DNA of 64,000 nt, taken from Rhodanobacter sp. DHG33 (GTDB lineage: Bacteria > Pseudomonadota > Gammaproteobacteria > Xanthomonadales > Rhodanobacteraceae). The position numbers and the translations under genes were made by a program. Of the stretch, positions 24,839-33,914 are shown one piece after another. The stretch spans positions 2,530 to 66,529 of the forward strand of contig NZ_JACYXM010000004.1 of NCBI RefSeq assembly GCF_014843005.1, in the 5' to 3' direction. How positions within the stretch are numbered: position 1 is the stretch's first letter; each line of letters begins with the position of its first letter. Below the pieces are notes generated by a model. The model was not told the DNA's origin, made no database searches, and saw only the letters and a program-made list of their open reading frames with translations.

Positions 24839-26776
24839 TCAAAGTTCGCGTACCACGCGGAAACCGACGCGCCCGCTGCGCAGGCCGCCGTCGGTGCCCT
24901 GCCGCCACGCCGAACGCGCCTGGTCGGGCGAACTGCCCCACGATCCGCCGCGCAACACGCGCACGCTGCAGCCGGGATTGAGCCACGCGCCGCCGTCCAC
25001 GGGAGCGTGGATGTAATTGTCGTGCCAGCAGTCGGCCGTCCATTCGGAAACGTTGCCGCCCATGTCGTAGAGGCCGAACGGATTGGGCGCGAAGCTCATC
25101 ACCGGCGCCGGCCCCCAGTAGCCGTCACCGTAGTCTCGGAACGCGTTGTTCCAGCGCCGCCCGCTGGGCGAGCGGTCGCGCGAGCCGGTGAGGTTTTCCA
25201 GCTTGCCCTTGGGCGTGCCGTCGCCCCACCAATAGCGCGTGGTGGTGCCGCCGCGCAGCGCGTAGGCGAACTCGGCCTCGCTGGGCAGGCGGTAGGTCTT
25301 GCCGGTGCGCTGGCTGAGCCAGTCGGCATAGGCCTTGGCGTCGCTCCAGGAAATGTTGACCACCGGCAGGTTGTCGGCGGCCTTGCTCCCGGCATAGTCG
25401 TCCTGCCAGGTGGCGCTGCCGTCGTCGTGCATGGCGCCGCTGCGCTCGTCGTAGACGCTGGCGCCGCCGCGCTTCACCGAATCCGGCACGTAGCCGCTCT
25501 CGCGCACGAACTCGCGGAACTGGCCCACCGTGATCGCACTGCGCGACATCGCGAAGCCGCGCGCGATGTCGACCTTGTGCTGCGGCTGTTCGTCCGCGTT
25601 GCGGTCGCTCTCGTCGCCGGCGGCCCCCATCAGGAAGCTGCCGGTGGGGATCACCACCATCGCGGGGGATTGTCCCGTCACGTCCACGTAGCGGTCGCTG
25701 AACACCTGGCCCGGCTTGCGGCTGTCGTAGAGCTGCGCGCTGAGCAGCTGCTGGTCGAACGCGGCGAGGTCGTCCAGCTGCGGCCAGGTGGCGCGCGCCT
25801 GCGCGGCGAGCTGCTTCGCCATCACGAGGTTGCCCCCATCCAGGGCGGAACGTGCCTGGTCGAGGATGCCTCCGGCACGGGTCGCGCGCATGTCGTTCAC
25901 GCGCTGACGCACGTCGTAGACCTGCTGCGAGCCGGGGCGGATCGCCTGCGCCTCGGCCAGCACCTTGTCCGCGCTGGCGAAATCGTCCTGCGCCACCGCG
26001 GCCAGCGCGCGATCCAGCACCGCATGCTGCACGTCGAGAACGCCCTGCTCCGCCACCGCGTTCTGCGGATCGATCTGCTGCACCTGCCGGTAGATGTCCA
26101 GCGCGCTGCGGCCGGCGGGCTGGTCCGCGTCGCCCTTCTGCAGCAGGCCCGCGGCCTTCGCCAGCAGCGGACGCACCTCGGTGAGGATCTTCAGCGCGGC
26201 CTGCAGGTGCGCCACGTCGTCGGCGCTGTCCGGCAGTTGCTGCAGCGCCGTCAGCTGGTCGTTCGCGTCCTCTGCGTTGCCCAGCGCGATGTCGCGCTGG
26301 ATCTGCGCCACCAGCCGCGAACGCACGTCGATCAGGCCCTGCGCGGCGCGGCGGCTGTCGGGCTTGTCTTTGGCCGCCTGCAGGAACAGCGTCGCGGCGC
26401 TGCCCGGCTCGCCGGTCAGATCGCCGGCGGCGAGCGCCTTGTCGGCACGCTCCAGCAACGCGCGCAGCTGCGGCGGGTCGGGCGTCAGCTGCTTCGGCAA
26501 TTTCGTGTGCTCGTGGGCCAGACGCGCCGCGATCACCGCCGTGGGCGCCAGCGTCAGCGGCGGCCCGGCGTTCAACTGATCGTCCTCCAGCACGTTTCCA
26601 GCCGCCGTATTGCCGGGCGCCACGGGCGCGGCCGGCACATTGCGGCGCGCTACCTCGACCGGCTCGGCATGGAACAGGCGCGGGAAGAAGTGATAACCCA
26701 GCCCGCAAACCAGCACGACGATGCCGACCATGCCACCTAGCGTGCGTTGGCGTTGCAGCGTGCTGTTGCTCGGCAT
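24839..26776 (-). CDS. SUMF1/EgtB/PvdO-family domain protein with N-terminal membrane anchor and repeat-helical region
   Basis: This 645-residue protein starts (ATG 26774-26776) with a short cytoplasmic segment and one membrane helix (LGGMVGIVVLVCGLGYHFFP). Residues 60-390 are helical and Ala/Gln/Asp-rich, with a TPR-like look (KALAAGDLTGEPGSAATLFL, DDFASADKVLAEAQAI). The last 240 residues are a formylglycine-generating-enzyme type fold: FLMGAAGDESD, NLPVVNISWSDAKAYADWLS, YRLPSEAEFAYALRGG, DMGGNVSEWTADCW, VLRGGSWGSSPDQARSAWR and GRVGFRVVREL. The paired catalytic cysteines of true formylglycine generators are not seen, so sulfatase activation is unlikely. The actual function is unknown; the catalytic domain should lie in the periplasm. 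Confidence 0.85.
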   Translation of the reverse strand: MPSNSTLQRQRTLGGMVGIVVLVCGLGYHFFPRLFHAEPVEVARRNVPAAPVAPGNTAAGNVLEDDQLNAGPPLTLAPTAVIAARLAHEHTKLPKQLTPDPPQLRALLERADKALAAGDLTGEPGSAATLFLQAAKDKPDSRRAAQGLIDVRSRLVAQIQRDIALGNAEDANDQLTALQQLPDSADDVAHLQAALKILTEVRPLLAKAAGLLQKGDADQPAGRSALDIYRQVQQIDPQNAVAEQGVLDVQHAVLDRALAAVAQDDFASADKVLAEAQAIRPGSQQVYDVRQRVNDMRATRAGGILDQARSALDGGNLVMAKQLAAQARATWPQLDDLAAFDQQLLSAQLYDSRKPGQVFSDRYVDVTGQSPAMVVIPTGSFLMGAAGDESDRNADEQPQHKVDIARGFAMSRSAITVGQFREFVRESGYVPDSVKRGGASVYDERSGAMHDDGSATWQDDYAGSKAADNLPVVNISWSDAKAYADWLSQRTGKTYRLPSEAEFAYALRGGTTTRYWWGDGTPKGKLENLTGSRDRSPSGRRWNNAFRDYGDGYWGPAPVMSFAPNPFGLYDMGGNVSEWTADCWHDNYIHAPVDGGAWLNPGCSVRVLRGGSWGSSPDQARSAWRQGTDGGLRSGRVGFRVVREL

Positions 26777-26876
26777 GCTTGGGCGTTCCCGGATCGGCCT
26801 GTTATCGTCCTCCGCCCACCATATGCCACGACCGATGACGGGGCAATCCGCGCCCCTACTTTCCAAGGACTTCCGC

Positions 26877-27989
26877 ATGCCCCCGTTCGACGCCACTGCC
26901 GACTGGATCGCCGACCGCGCCACGCTGCAAGCATGGCTGGATGCAGTGCCGGCGGGCGCCGTGGTCGGCATGGATACCGAATTCATGCGCCGCGACAGCT
27001 TCCATCCGCAGCTCGCCCTGCTGCAGCTGGGCTGCCGCGGCCGCCATGCACTGGTCGATCCGCTGGCCTTCGCGATCGACGATGCGCTGCGGCCCAGGCT
27101 GGGCGACGGCGATGCCGTCACCGTGATGCACAGCGCCGGCGAGGATCTGGAGACGCTGGCGCCGATGCTGCCCGACGGCCCGCGCGTGCTGTTCGATACC
27201 CAGATCGCCGCCGCCTTCGTCGGCATGGGCCTGGGGCTGAGCTACCGCGCGCTGGTCGCTGAACTCTGCGGCGACGAACTGGACAAGGGCGAGACGCGCT
27301 CGGACTGGATGCAGCGCCCGCTCACCGCCTCGCAGCGCAGCTACGCCACGCTGGACGTGGTGTATCTCGAATCCATCCACAGCCAGCTCGGCGAACGCCT
27401 GCAGCAGCGCGACCGCAGCGCCTGGTTTGCCGAAGACTGCGAACGCCTGAAGCGCCGCGCCAGCCAGCACGAAGGCGATCCCCAGCCGCAACGCACCCTG
27501 CGCGGCGCCGCCGAGTGGCCGACGGAACGGCAGGCCCTGTTGCGCCGCATCCTGCTGTGGCGCGACCGCAGCGCGCGCACGCTGGATCGCCCGCGCCCCT
27601 GGCTGCTCGACGATGCGCTCGCCATGAGCCTGGCCCAGCAGCCGCCGGCCAGCCTCGCCGAACTCGAACAGCGCGGCCGCGGCCAGCGCGCCCTGCGCGG
27701 CGCCCAGCGCAGCGAACTGTTCGCCCTGCTCCGCGCACCGGTCGACCACGACGAAATCGCCGCTACGCGCCCGATCCCGGCCCATCCGCAGGGCGAAGCG
27801 AAGAAGGCGCTGGGCGAAATGAAGGTGCTCGTCGACGAACGCGCCGCCGAACTCGATCTGCCCCCCGGCCTGCTCTGCCCGCGCAAGGTGCTGGAGGAAT
27901 ACGTGGTCACCGCCGAATGGCCCGACTTCCTCGATGGCTGGCGCGGCGAGGTGCTGCACGAACGCCTGCCCGGCCTGCTGCCCGGCTGA
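26877..27989 (+). CDS. rnd: Ribonuclease D
   Basis: This 370-residue 3'-5' exoribonuclease trims tRNA and other small RNA 3' ends in the cytosol. DEDD-type motifs are visible: Exo I in GMDTEFMRRDSFHPQLALLQ, Exo II in MHSAGEDLETL and Exo III in YATLDVVYLESIH. One or two HRDC-type helical domains follow (RRILLWRDRSARTLDRPRPW; ELDLPPGLLCPRKVLEEYV). The ATG at 26877 has AAGGA 8 bp upstream. It diverges from the SUMF1-domain gene across a 100-bp gap. It is immediately followed by tRNA-Ala, a fitting but probably chance neighbour. Confidence 0.93.
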   Translation: MPPFDATADWIADRATLQAWLDAVPAGAVVGMDTEFMRRDSFHPQLALLQLGCRGRHALVDPLAFAIDDALRPRLGDGDAVTVMHSAGEDLETLAPMLPDGPRVLFDTQIAAAFVGMGLGLSYRALVAELCGDELDKGETRSDWMQRPLTASQRSYATLDVVYLESIHSQLGERLQQRDRSAWFAEDCERLKRRASQHEGDPQPQRTLRGAAEWPTERQALLRRILLWRDRSARTLDRPRPWLLDDALAMSLAQQPPASLAELEQRGRGQRALRGAQRSELFALLRAPVDHDEIAATRPIPAHPQGEAKKALGEMKVLVDERAAELDLPPGLLCPRKVLEEYVVTAEWPDFLDGWRGEVLHERLPGLLPG

Positions 27990-28046
27990 ACGCCCCGGTC
28001 GGCTTGCCCGCCCCAGCCCGTATGGCTATCATGCGCCTTCCCTTTC

Positions 28047-28122
<76 letters not shown>

Positions 28123-28126
28123 AAAT

Positions 28127-28157
28127 AAAAAATGCCGCCTCAGCGCGGCATTTTTTA
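28127..28157 (+). terminator. Terminator of tRNA-Ala, also facing the rsuA gene end
   Basis: AAAAAATGCCGC-CTCAGC-GCGGCATTTTTT is a GC-rich stem flanked by A and T runs. It lies between the tRNA and the convergent rsuA stop at 28165 and can terminate both. Confidence 0.9.
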
Positions 28158-28164
28158 TGGGGAG

Positions 28165-28884
28165 TCATCGCTCCCTGGCCGGTGCCGCGGCAAAAAGGCG
28201 CGCGACGTCCTCCGCATCCAGCGCACGCCACGCACCCGGTTGCAGTTCGCCGAGCGTGAGCGCGCCGACGGCCACGCGCTCCAGCGTTTCGACATGGTTG
28301 CCGGTGGCGGCGAACATGCGGCGCACCTGGTGGTAGCGGCCTTCGGTGACGGTGAGGCGCGCGTGGCGCGGACCGAGCACTTCAAGTGCAGCGGGAGCCA
28401 GCGGCGTGGTCTCGGATTCCAGCAGCAGCGTGCCGCTGGCGAACAACGCCGTTTCGTCGCCGCGCAGATCCTGCGCCAGCGTGGCTTCGTAGACCTTGGT
28501 CACCTCCGCCTTGGGCGAGATGATCCGGTGCAGCAGCGCGCCGTCATCGGTGAACAGCAGCAGACCCGACGTGTCGCGATCGAGCCGCCCCACGGTGGAT
28601 AGCGCGGGCTCGCGGATGCGGTAACGCGGCGGCAGCAGGTCGTAGACCACGCGGCCGGGATCCTTGCGCGAGCAGGTAACGCCCAGCGGCTTGTGCATCA
28701 TCAGCACCAGGCCGGGCGGCGGATCGAGCGGCTCGCCGTCGACGTGGATCTGCGCGGGATCCACCTTGTCGTCGGCGTACAGCACCTCGCCAGCGGCGTC
28801 GGTGATGCGACCCTCGCGGAACATCCACGCCACGTCCTTGCGGCTACCGTAGCCGAGGTTGGCGATCAGCTTGACCAGTTTCAT
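28165..28884 (-). CDS. rsuA: 16S rRNA pseudouridine synthase, RsuA type
   Basis: This 239-residue enzyme isomerises a uridine (U516 in the Escherichia coli 16S rRNA for RsuA) to pseudouridine. An S4-like RNA-binding domain (KLVKLIANLGYGSRKDVAWM) is followed by the catalytic domain, with MMHKPLGVTCSRKD, the catalytic Asp in STVGRLDRDTSGLLLFTDDG and EGRYHQVRRMFAATGNHV. The start is the ATG at 28882-28884, which overlaps the stop of the upstream methyltransferase (ATGA), so the two rRNA modification genes are coupled. A longer TTG/ATG start within the upstream gene is less likely. Confidence 0.9.
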   Translation of the reverse strand: MKLVKLIANLGYGSRKDVAWMFREGRITDAAGEVLYADDKVDPAQIHVDGEPLDPPPGLVLMMHKPLGVTCSRKDPGRVVYDLLPPRYRIREPALSTVGRLDRDTSGLLLFTDDGALLHRIISPKAEVTKVYEATLAQDLRGDETALFASGTLLLESETTPLAPAALEVLGPRHARLTVTEGRYHQVRRMFAATGNHVETLERVAVGALTLGELQPGAWRALDAEDVARLFAAAPARER

Positions 28885-29951
28885 GCGCGCACTCCGCAAG
28901 CCTCGATCACCTTGAAGCCATCCTGCAGCGCGAGCATGCGCACCTCGGCGAAGCGCGCGGCGAGCAGGGCTTCGTAAGGCAGGTGGCGGTTGGCCACGAT
29001 CAGCAGGCGTCCCGACGCCACCAGCGCGTCGGCGGCGCTGGTGATGAAGGCGCAGCCGAGTTCCGGCAGGTCCGCACGCCCCAGATGGAACGGCGGGTTG
29101 CTGACGATGGCGTCGTAGCGCTGCGACAAGCCGCGCGTGACATCGTGCCCATGCACGCCCACCGGCAGTTCGCGGCCAGCCATGCGCAACGCATTCGCCA
29201 CGTTGCGGCGCGCTGGTTCAAGCGCGCGCGACTCGGCTTCGTACAGGTCCAGCGCGGCGATGCGCGGGCAGCGCGCGATCAGCTGCGTGGCGAGGTAGCC
29301 GTAGCCCGCGCCGAGATCAGCCACGCGGCCGTGCAGGTCGCCGGGGAAATGCTCGGCCAGCAAAGCGGACGCACGATCCACGCGATCCCACGCGAACAGG
29401 CCGGGGCGGCTCCACCAGCCGTCGGCGGTTTCGCGCGGCGCGTCCAGCGCACGCCATTCGTCCTGCAGGGCACGGTCGATGGCCTGCAGTTCCGGCACGC
29501 TCCAGAACACGCGGCAATGATGCTTGGACAAGTTGCCCACCGCACCCGCGAGCCGCGCCAGATCCGCCTCGCCGGACTTCGCGCCTTCGGCCTTGGCCAT
29601 GCTGGCCACCAGCGTGCCGCCGGGCGCGAGATGATCGAGCGCACGGGCGAACAGCGCGCGCGCCTCGTCGCGCTGGCGCGGCGGCAGCAGCAGCACGAGC
29701 GGGAACGTTTCACCCTCGTCCGGTTCGCCTACGCGTAGGCCGCAGCGTGCCAGCTCGTCGGCGAACGGCAGGAAGCTTTGCTCGCACAGCCAGCCGGGCT
29801 GCGCCAGCTCGCGCAGGTGCACGCCGGCGCGGGCGCGCAGGAACAGCGCGCGGCCGTCGGCCGGCAGCGGCAGCACGCCGGTGTCGAAGGGTACGCACAA
29901 CGCGGCCAGCGCCGCCTCGGGCGCGGCCGCGGAAAAACCGCCAGCACTCAC
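28881..29951 (-). CDS. Class I SAM-dependent methyltransferase, RsmC-like
   Basis: This 356-residue protein resembles RsmC, which methylates G1207 of 16S rRNA. The N-terminal half is the catalytically inactive duplicate (FPLVLLLPPRQRDEARALFA, GTLVASMAKAEGAKS). The C-terminal half has the SAM motif VADLGAGYGYLATQLIARCP and the active-site NPPFH in DAIVSNPPFHLGR. The start is a GTG at 29949-29951 with a weak ribosome-binding site. It overlaps rsuA by four bases (ATGA), so both act on the small ribosomal subunit from one transcript. RlmG-type specificity cannot be fully excluded. Confidence 0.88.
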   Translation of the reverse strand: MSAGGFSAAAPEAALAALCVPFDTGVLPLPADGRALFLRARAGVHLRELAQPGWLCEQSFLPFADELARCGLRVGEPDEGETFPLVLLLPPRQRDEARALFARALDHLAPGGTLVASMAKAEGAKSGEADLARLAGAVGNLSKHHCRVFWSVPELQAIDRALQDEWRALDAPRETADGWWSRPGLFAWDRVDRASALLAEHFPGDLHGRVADLGAGYGYLATQLIARCPRIAALDLYEAESRALEPARRNVANALRMAGRELPVGVHGHDVTRGLSQRYDAIVSNPPFHLGRADLPELGCAFITSAADALVASGRLLIVANRHLPYEALLAARFAEVRMLALQDGFKVIEACGVRA

Positions 29952-30003
29952 AGCAGGTCCGGGTCGTGGGAATCGCTGCGTATTGTAGGCGGTGACTGCG
30001 GTG

Positions 30004-30342
30004 CTAGGCGCTGTGTTGGCTCACCGCATCCATCACGCGCGCCGAGTACACCAGGGCGGCGCCGGCGTTCATCGCCACGGCCACGCCCAGAGCCTCGGCG
30101 ATCTCCTCGCGCGACGCCCCATGCTTCAGCGCCTCGCCCGTGTGCACGGTGATGCAGCCGTCGCAGCGGGTGGTGACGGCCACCGCCAGCGAGATCAGCT
30201 CGCGGGTCTTGGCGTCCAGGTGGCCGGTCTCGGCGCCCGCCTTGGACAGGGTCTGGTAGCCGGCCAGCGTGCCGGGGCTGAGCTTGCCGATCTCGCCGAT
30301 GCGCGCGAGCAGTTCTTTGCGGTATGCGAGCCAATCGAGCAT
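30004..30342 (-). CDS. Carboxymuconolactone decarboxylase / AhpD-like protein
   Basis: This 112-residue helical protein has the redox CxxC in TTRCDGCITVHTGEALKHGA, the core motif of AhpD-like alkylhydroperoxidases within the carboxymuconolactone decarboxylase family. It probably acts as a small thiol-disulfide or peroxide-handling protein in the cytosol. The surrounding genes do not name a substrate. The ATG at 30342 is preceded by AGGAGG-like bases (CAGGAGGCACGTC), a strong ribosome-binding site. Confidence 0.88.
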   Translation of the reverse strand: MLDWLAYRKELLARIGEIGKLSPGTLAGYQTLSKAGAETGHLDAKTRELISLAVAVTTRCDGCITVHTGEALKHGASREEIAEALGVAVAMNAGAALVYSARVMDAVSQHSA

Positions 30343-30396
30343 GACGTGCCTCCTGTTCCGGACGATGAAACGGGCGGCAGTGTTGCAGAGAAAGCG

Positions 30397-31215
30397 TTAA
30401 TGGCCCGTGCTGTCGGCCGCCGCCTGTGCCGCCGGCAGTTCCTCGACCATTTGCGCCGCCAGCGGCTGGTAGCCGCCCTCGAAATGGTGGTCGCCGTTCT
30501 TGGCGTGCACCGTCACCCAAGCGGGCAAGCCGGAGTCAGTGCACAGGGCGTCGTCGGCCTCGTCCTTGCCGTAGTAGCAGACTACCGGGAACTGGTTCTT
30601 CAGCGCGACCAGCGGCGGCATCGCATCGTAGTGATCCACCTTGTTGAATTTCTCCAGCACGGTCTTCACGAAGGCCTTGAAGCGCCCTTGCGTGATCATG
30701 TAGCCCTCGAACTGGATCTCGAAGCTGGTGTCGCGGCTGGGCGAGAGCAGCACCAGTTGGGCGATGCGCGCGCGATTGGCCGGGCTGAGTTTGTTGATGA
30801 TGGTGGGCAGCACGTCGGCGCCGAAGGAGAAGCCGACCAGCCACACGCGCGGCTTGTGCCACTGGTCGACGTACTTGTTCATCAGCGCATCGAGCTGCGC
30901 CGCGGACTCGTCGGGCGTGCGGTTGCGCCAGAAATACTTGAAGCCGTTGATGCCCAGCACCGGAATGCCGTCCGCGACGAAGGCGTTGCCGAGCTGCTTG
31001 TCCAGATCGGCCCAGCCGCCGTCGCCCGAATACAGGATGGTGAGCACGTCGCCTTTGCCCGCCGGCGCCTGCACGCCAGCCGCCGGCGTGAGCACGATGG
31101 TGGAATCCTCGAGGCTGGGCTTGGAGAACGGTGTCCAGACCAGCAGGGCCAGGCCCAGTACGCATGCACCCACACCCGACCACATGATCCACTTGCCTCT
31201 CTTCGACTTGCTCAT
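30397..31215 (-). CDS. AcvB/VirJ-domain serine hydrolase, probable aminoacyl-phosphatidylglycerol hydrolase
   Basis: This 272-residue protein has a membrane anchor (IMWSGVGACVLGLALLVW, about residues 10-27) and a periplasmic alpha/beta hydrolase domain. That domain has LTILYSGDGGWADLDKQLG, the nucleophile elbow LVGFSFGADVLP and a C-terminal NGDHHFEGGY. This is the VirJ/AcvB domain. AcvB of Agrobacterium is known to hydrolyse lysyl-phosphatidylglycerol made by the neighbouring LpiA. Here the gene overlaps mprF by four bases (ATGA at 31212-31215), so making and removing the lipid would be coupled. The start is that overlapping ATG; the much longer open frame upstream is a shadow of mprF. Confidence 0.88.
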   Translation of the reverse strand: MSKSKRGKWIMWSGVGACVLGLALLVWTPFSKPSLEDSTIVLTPAAGVQAPAGKGDVLTILYSGDGGWADLDKQLGNAFVADGIPVLGINGFKYFWRNRTPDESAAQLDALMNKYVDQWHKPRVWLVGFSFGADVLPTIINKLSPANRARIAQLVLLSPSRDTSFEIQFEGYMITQGRFKAFVKTVLEKFNKVDHYDAMPPLVALKNQFPVVCYYGKDEADDALCTDSGLPAWVTVHAKNGDHHFEGGYQPLAAQMVEELPAAQAAADSTGH

Positions 31216-33839
31216 CGACGCACAACCCCGGTGATGCCGCCGGAAATGAGGCTGGCCACGTTGGTAAGGATCAGCGGCAGCGCGATGCCGCCGGGCACGG
31301 CCATGTAGCGCGGCTCCCACTCGGGGTCGAACTTGTCCTTGTAGCGCTGCAGGCCCTGGAAATTGTAGAAGCGTTCGCCGCGGCCGAACACCAGCGCGCC
31401 GAAACGGTTCCACAACGGAGCCTGCCGCCGGCTGGTGAGGCCGGCCAGCGGCGCCATGCCGAGGTTGAACCAGCGGTAGCCGTGCAGCCTGGCCCACTGC
31501 ATCAGCTCGATGAACAGGAAGTCCATGATCCCGGACGGGCCTTCGGGCGCGAAGCGCATCAGGTCCAGCGACGCCTCTTCGCGCGTGTCGGTGAGGAACA
31601 GGTTGGCGAAGGCCAGCAGTTTCTCGCCCTGCCACACCAGCGCCATCGGCGTGCGCACCAGGTAGCGCGGGTCGAACGAACCCAGCGAGAAGCGCTTTTC
31701 GCGCGCGTTCTTGTCGGCCAGCCATGCATCGGAAATCTGCTTCAGCCGCGGCAGCAGCGGCGCCACCGCGTCCGCCGGCACGATCTCCAGCCGCAGGCCG
31801 TCGCGAACCAGCCTGTTGACGGTGCCGCGCAGGGTCTTCTTCGATTTGCCGTCGAGGTTGAAATCCTCCAGGCGCACGCGCGCTTCCTCGCCGATCTTCA
31901 GCAGGTTCATGCCCACTTCGAGGTACATGTCCAGGTCCGCCGGGCTCACCTGGTAGAACACCGGCCAGCCACCCGCGCGTTCGCATTGCTCCATGAAGCT
32001 CCACACCAGCTCGCGCCGCGCGTCTTCCTCCTCGCCCACCGGGTCGCCCATGGTCACCCAGCTGCGGCCCTCGGTGTCGTACATCAGGAAGGCTTTGCCG
32101 TCGGCGTCGAACAGCAGGTGCTTGTCGCCCATCAGCGCCAGGTGCGCCTGCGCAGAATGAAAGTTGCGGATCAGCGGCAGCGCGCGCTCCAGCTCCGTCT
32201 CGCTGGGCGGATCGCGGCGCAGGCGCTGCGGCTTGATCAGCGTCGCCAGCGCGAACAGCAGGCCCGCCGCCGCCGCACCCACCAGCGCGCGTAGCGCGCG
32301 CGAGGCGCCCTGGTGGAAGCTGAATTCCCACCACAGGCTGCTGCTGTACTCCACGTGTTTGTAGCTGAACATCACCAGCCAGGTGGCGCAGCCGAACACC
32401 GCGAGGATCGCCAGGATCCAGCCTACCGAGAAGTTGGTGTTGAACAGCGAGGCGCGCCGGTAGAACAGCCGGTGCGCTGGTGCCAGCGCCATCGCCAGCA
32501 GGGCCAGCAGCGAGGCCTCCTCGTAGTCGATGCCCTTGAGCAGCGAGAACACCGCACCCACCACCAGCAGCACCAGGGTCGCCCAGTACGCCACGTCCAA
32601 CCGCCGCTGCAGGCCGCGCGCGAGGATCAGCAGCAGCATGCCGATCACGCTGGCCATGAAGTGCGACACCTCCAGCACCGACAGCGGCAGCACGTCGCGC
32701 AGGATCTCCATGCGGCTCGGCAACGCGCGCGTGGCGCCGGAGAACAGCAGCACTGCGCCGGACACCAGGGTCAGTCCCGCGAAGAACGACGGCAGCAGGC
32801 CGCTGAACCACGGCGACCACAGCGATTGCTTGCGGAAACCGCGCGCCTCGCGCTGCAGCACCAGCATGGTCGCCGCGCACAGCGGCATCAGGTAGTAGAC
32901 GACGCGGAACATCGCCAGCGCGCCGATGATAGGCGCCGTTAGGTGCTTGTCGTTGGTGGCGTGGAAGCAGGCCAGCAGCATCGTCTCGAACACGCCGAGG
33001 CCGCCCGGCACGTGGCTGATCAGGCCCGCGATCTGCGCGATCACGAAGATCGCCAGGAAGTGCCCGAAGCTGGCGTGCAGGCTGTCCGGCATCAGCACGT
33101 ACATCGCCGCCGCCGCCAGCCACCAGTCCAGGGCGCCCACCAGCACCTGGCGCAACGCCATCAGCGGCCGCGGCAGCAGCACACGCCAGCGCCACAGCTT
33201 GATCGGCTTGCGGATGAAACCGCCGAGTATCCACGCCAGCGGTATCGCCGCGAGCGCGATGGCCAGCGGAATCCGCCAGTAGCTCATGTGGATCTGCCAC
33301 TCGCCGATCTGCACCAGCGCGGGCAACGGCTCCACCAGCAGGGTCACCCCGGTCAGCGCCAGCAGGCCCAGCCAGAAGCTCAGCGTGCAATACAGCACCA
33401 GCTTGGCGATCTCGGCCGTGGAGAGGCCGTTCTGCACGTAGAAGCGGTAGCGGATCGAACCCGACACCAGGAACGACATGCCCACCGCATTGCTGAAGGC
33501 ATAGCTGATGAAGGAGATCAGGGTAACCCGCCGCCAGGGCAGCGACTTGTGGATGGACTCGAGGCCGAAACGGTCGTAGAGCGACATCACGCCGAAGCCC
33601 AGCGTGGTCAGCACGATCGCCAGCAGCAGCCGCATGCGCGACACACTGGCCACGTACTCGCGGATCTCCTGGTAGGTGACGTGGCGCGCGAACTGGCGCA
33701 GGCCCCACAGCGCGAGCACCAACAGGGCCACCGACAGCAACGGCCCGGCGACACGGCGCAGCACCGCCACCCGCGGGCTGGTCGGGCTCAGGACATCATC
33801 CGTGCGTGGTATCTGCTCGACTTTTTCCTGCTGCTCCAC
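31212..33839 (-). CDS. mprF: Bifunctional aminoacyl-phosphatidylglycerol synthase/flippase MprF
   Basis: This 875-residue inner-membrane protein attaches an amino acid (usually Lys or Ala, from aminoacyl-tRNA) to phosphatidylglycerol and flips the lipid. It thereby reduces negative surface charge and sensitivity to cationic peptides. Residues 1-500 hold about 12-14 membrane helices, including MSFLVSGSIRYRFYVQNGLS and SHVPGGLGVFETMLLACFHA. From residue 530 the cytosolic synthase domain begins (HLALMGDKHLLFDADGKAFL, VTMGDPVGEEEDARRELVWS, ALVWQGEKLLAFANLF). The start is GTG (33837-33839), with only a weak site upstream. It is the first gene of a two-gene operon with the AcvB-like hydrolase. Confidence 0.93.
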   Translation of the reverse strand: MEQQEKVEQIPRTDDVLSPTSPRVAVLRRVAGPLLSVALLVLALWGLRQFARHVTYQEIREYVASVSRMRLLLAIVLTTLGFGVMSLYDRFGLESIHKSLPWRRVTLISFISYAFSNAVGMSFLVSGSIRYRFYVQNGLSTAEIAKLVLYCTLSFWLGLLALTGVTLLVEPLPALVQIGEWQIHMSYWRIPLAIALAAIPLAWILGGFIRKPIKLWRWRVLLPRPLMALRQVLVGALDWWLAAAAMYVLMPDSLHASFGHFLAIFVIAQIAGLISHVPGGLGVFETMLLACFHATNDKHLTAPIIGALAMFRVVYYLMPLCAATMLVLQREARGFRKQSLWSPWFSGLLPSFFAGLTLVSGAVLLFSGATRALPSRMEILRDVLPLSVLEVSHFMASVIGMLLLILARGLQRRLDVAYWATLVLLVVGAVFSLLKGIDYEEASLLALLAMALAPAHRLFYRRASLFNTNFSVGWILAILAVFGCATWLVMFSYKHVEYSSSLWWEFSFHQGASRALRALVGAAAAGLLFALATLIKPQRLRRDPPSETELERALPLIRNFHSAQAHLALMGDKHLLFDADGKAFLMYDTEGRSWVTMGDPVGEEEDARRELVWSFMEQCERAGGWPVFYQVSPADLDMYLEVGMNLLKIGEEARVRLEDFNLDGKSKKTLRGTVNRLVRDGLRLEIVPADAVAPLLPRLKQISDAWLADKNAREKRFSLGSFDPRYLVRTPMALVWQGEKLLAFANLFLTDTREEASLDLMRFAPEGPSGIMDFLFIELMQWARLHGYRWFNLGMAPLAGLTSRRQAPLWNRFGALVFGRGERFYNFQGLQRYKDKFDPEWEPRYMAVPGGIALPLILTNVASLISGGITGVVRR

Positions 33840-33914
33840 GCGACGCTCGTTTTCCCTTGGGACAACCGATTTTAAGGCACGCCGTGTTGCAGGCGGTGAA
33901 CAACGTTGCCGCAG

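Noticed and set aside
24839-26776. A true formylglycine-generating enzyme partnered with a sulfatase
   Set aside because: The required cysteines are not visible, and no sulfatase gene lies nearby; the sulfotransferase at 23079 is a different reaction.
31216-33708. A 1103-codon minus-strand frame seeming to fuse a long N-terminal part to the AcvB-like protein
   Set aside because: The N-terminal part is a frame shadow of mprF; the true start is the ATG at 31213-31215.
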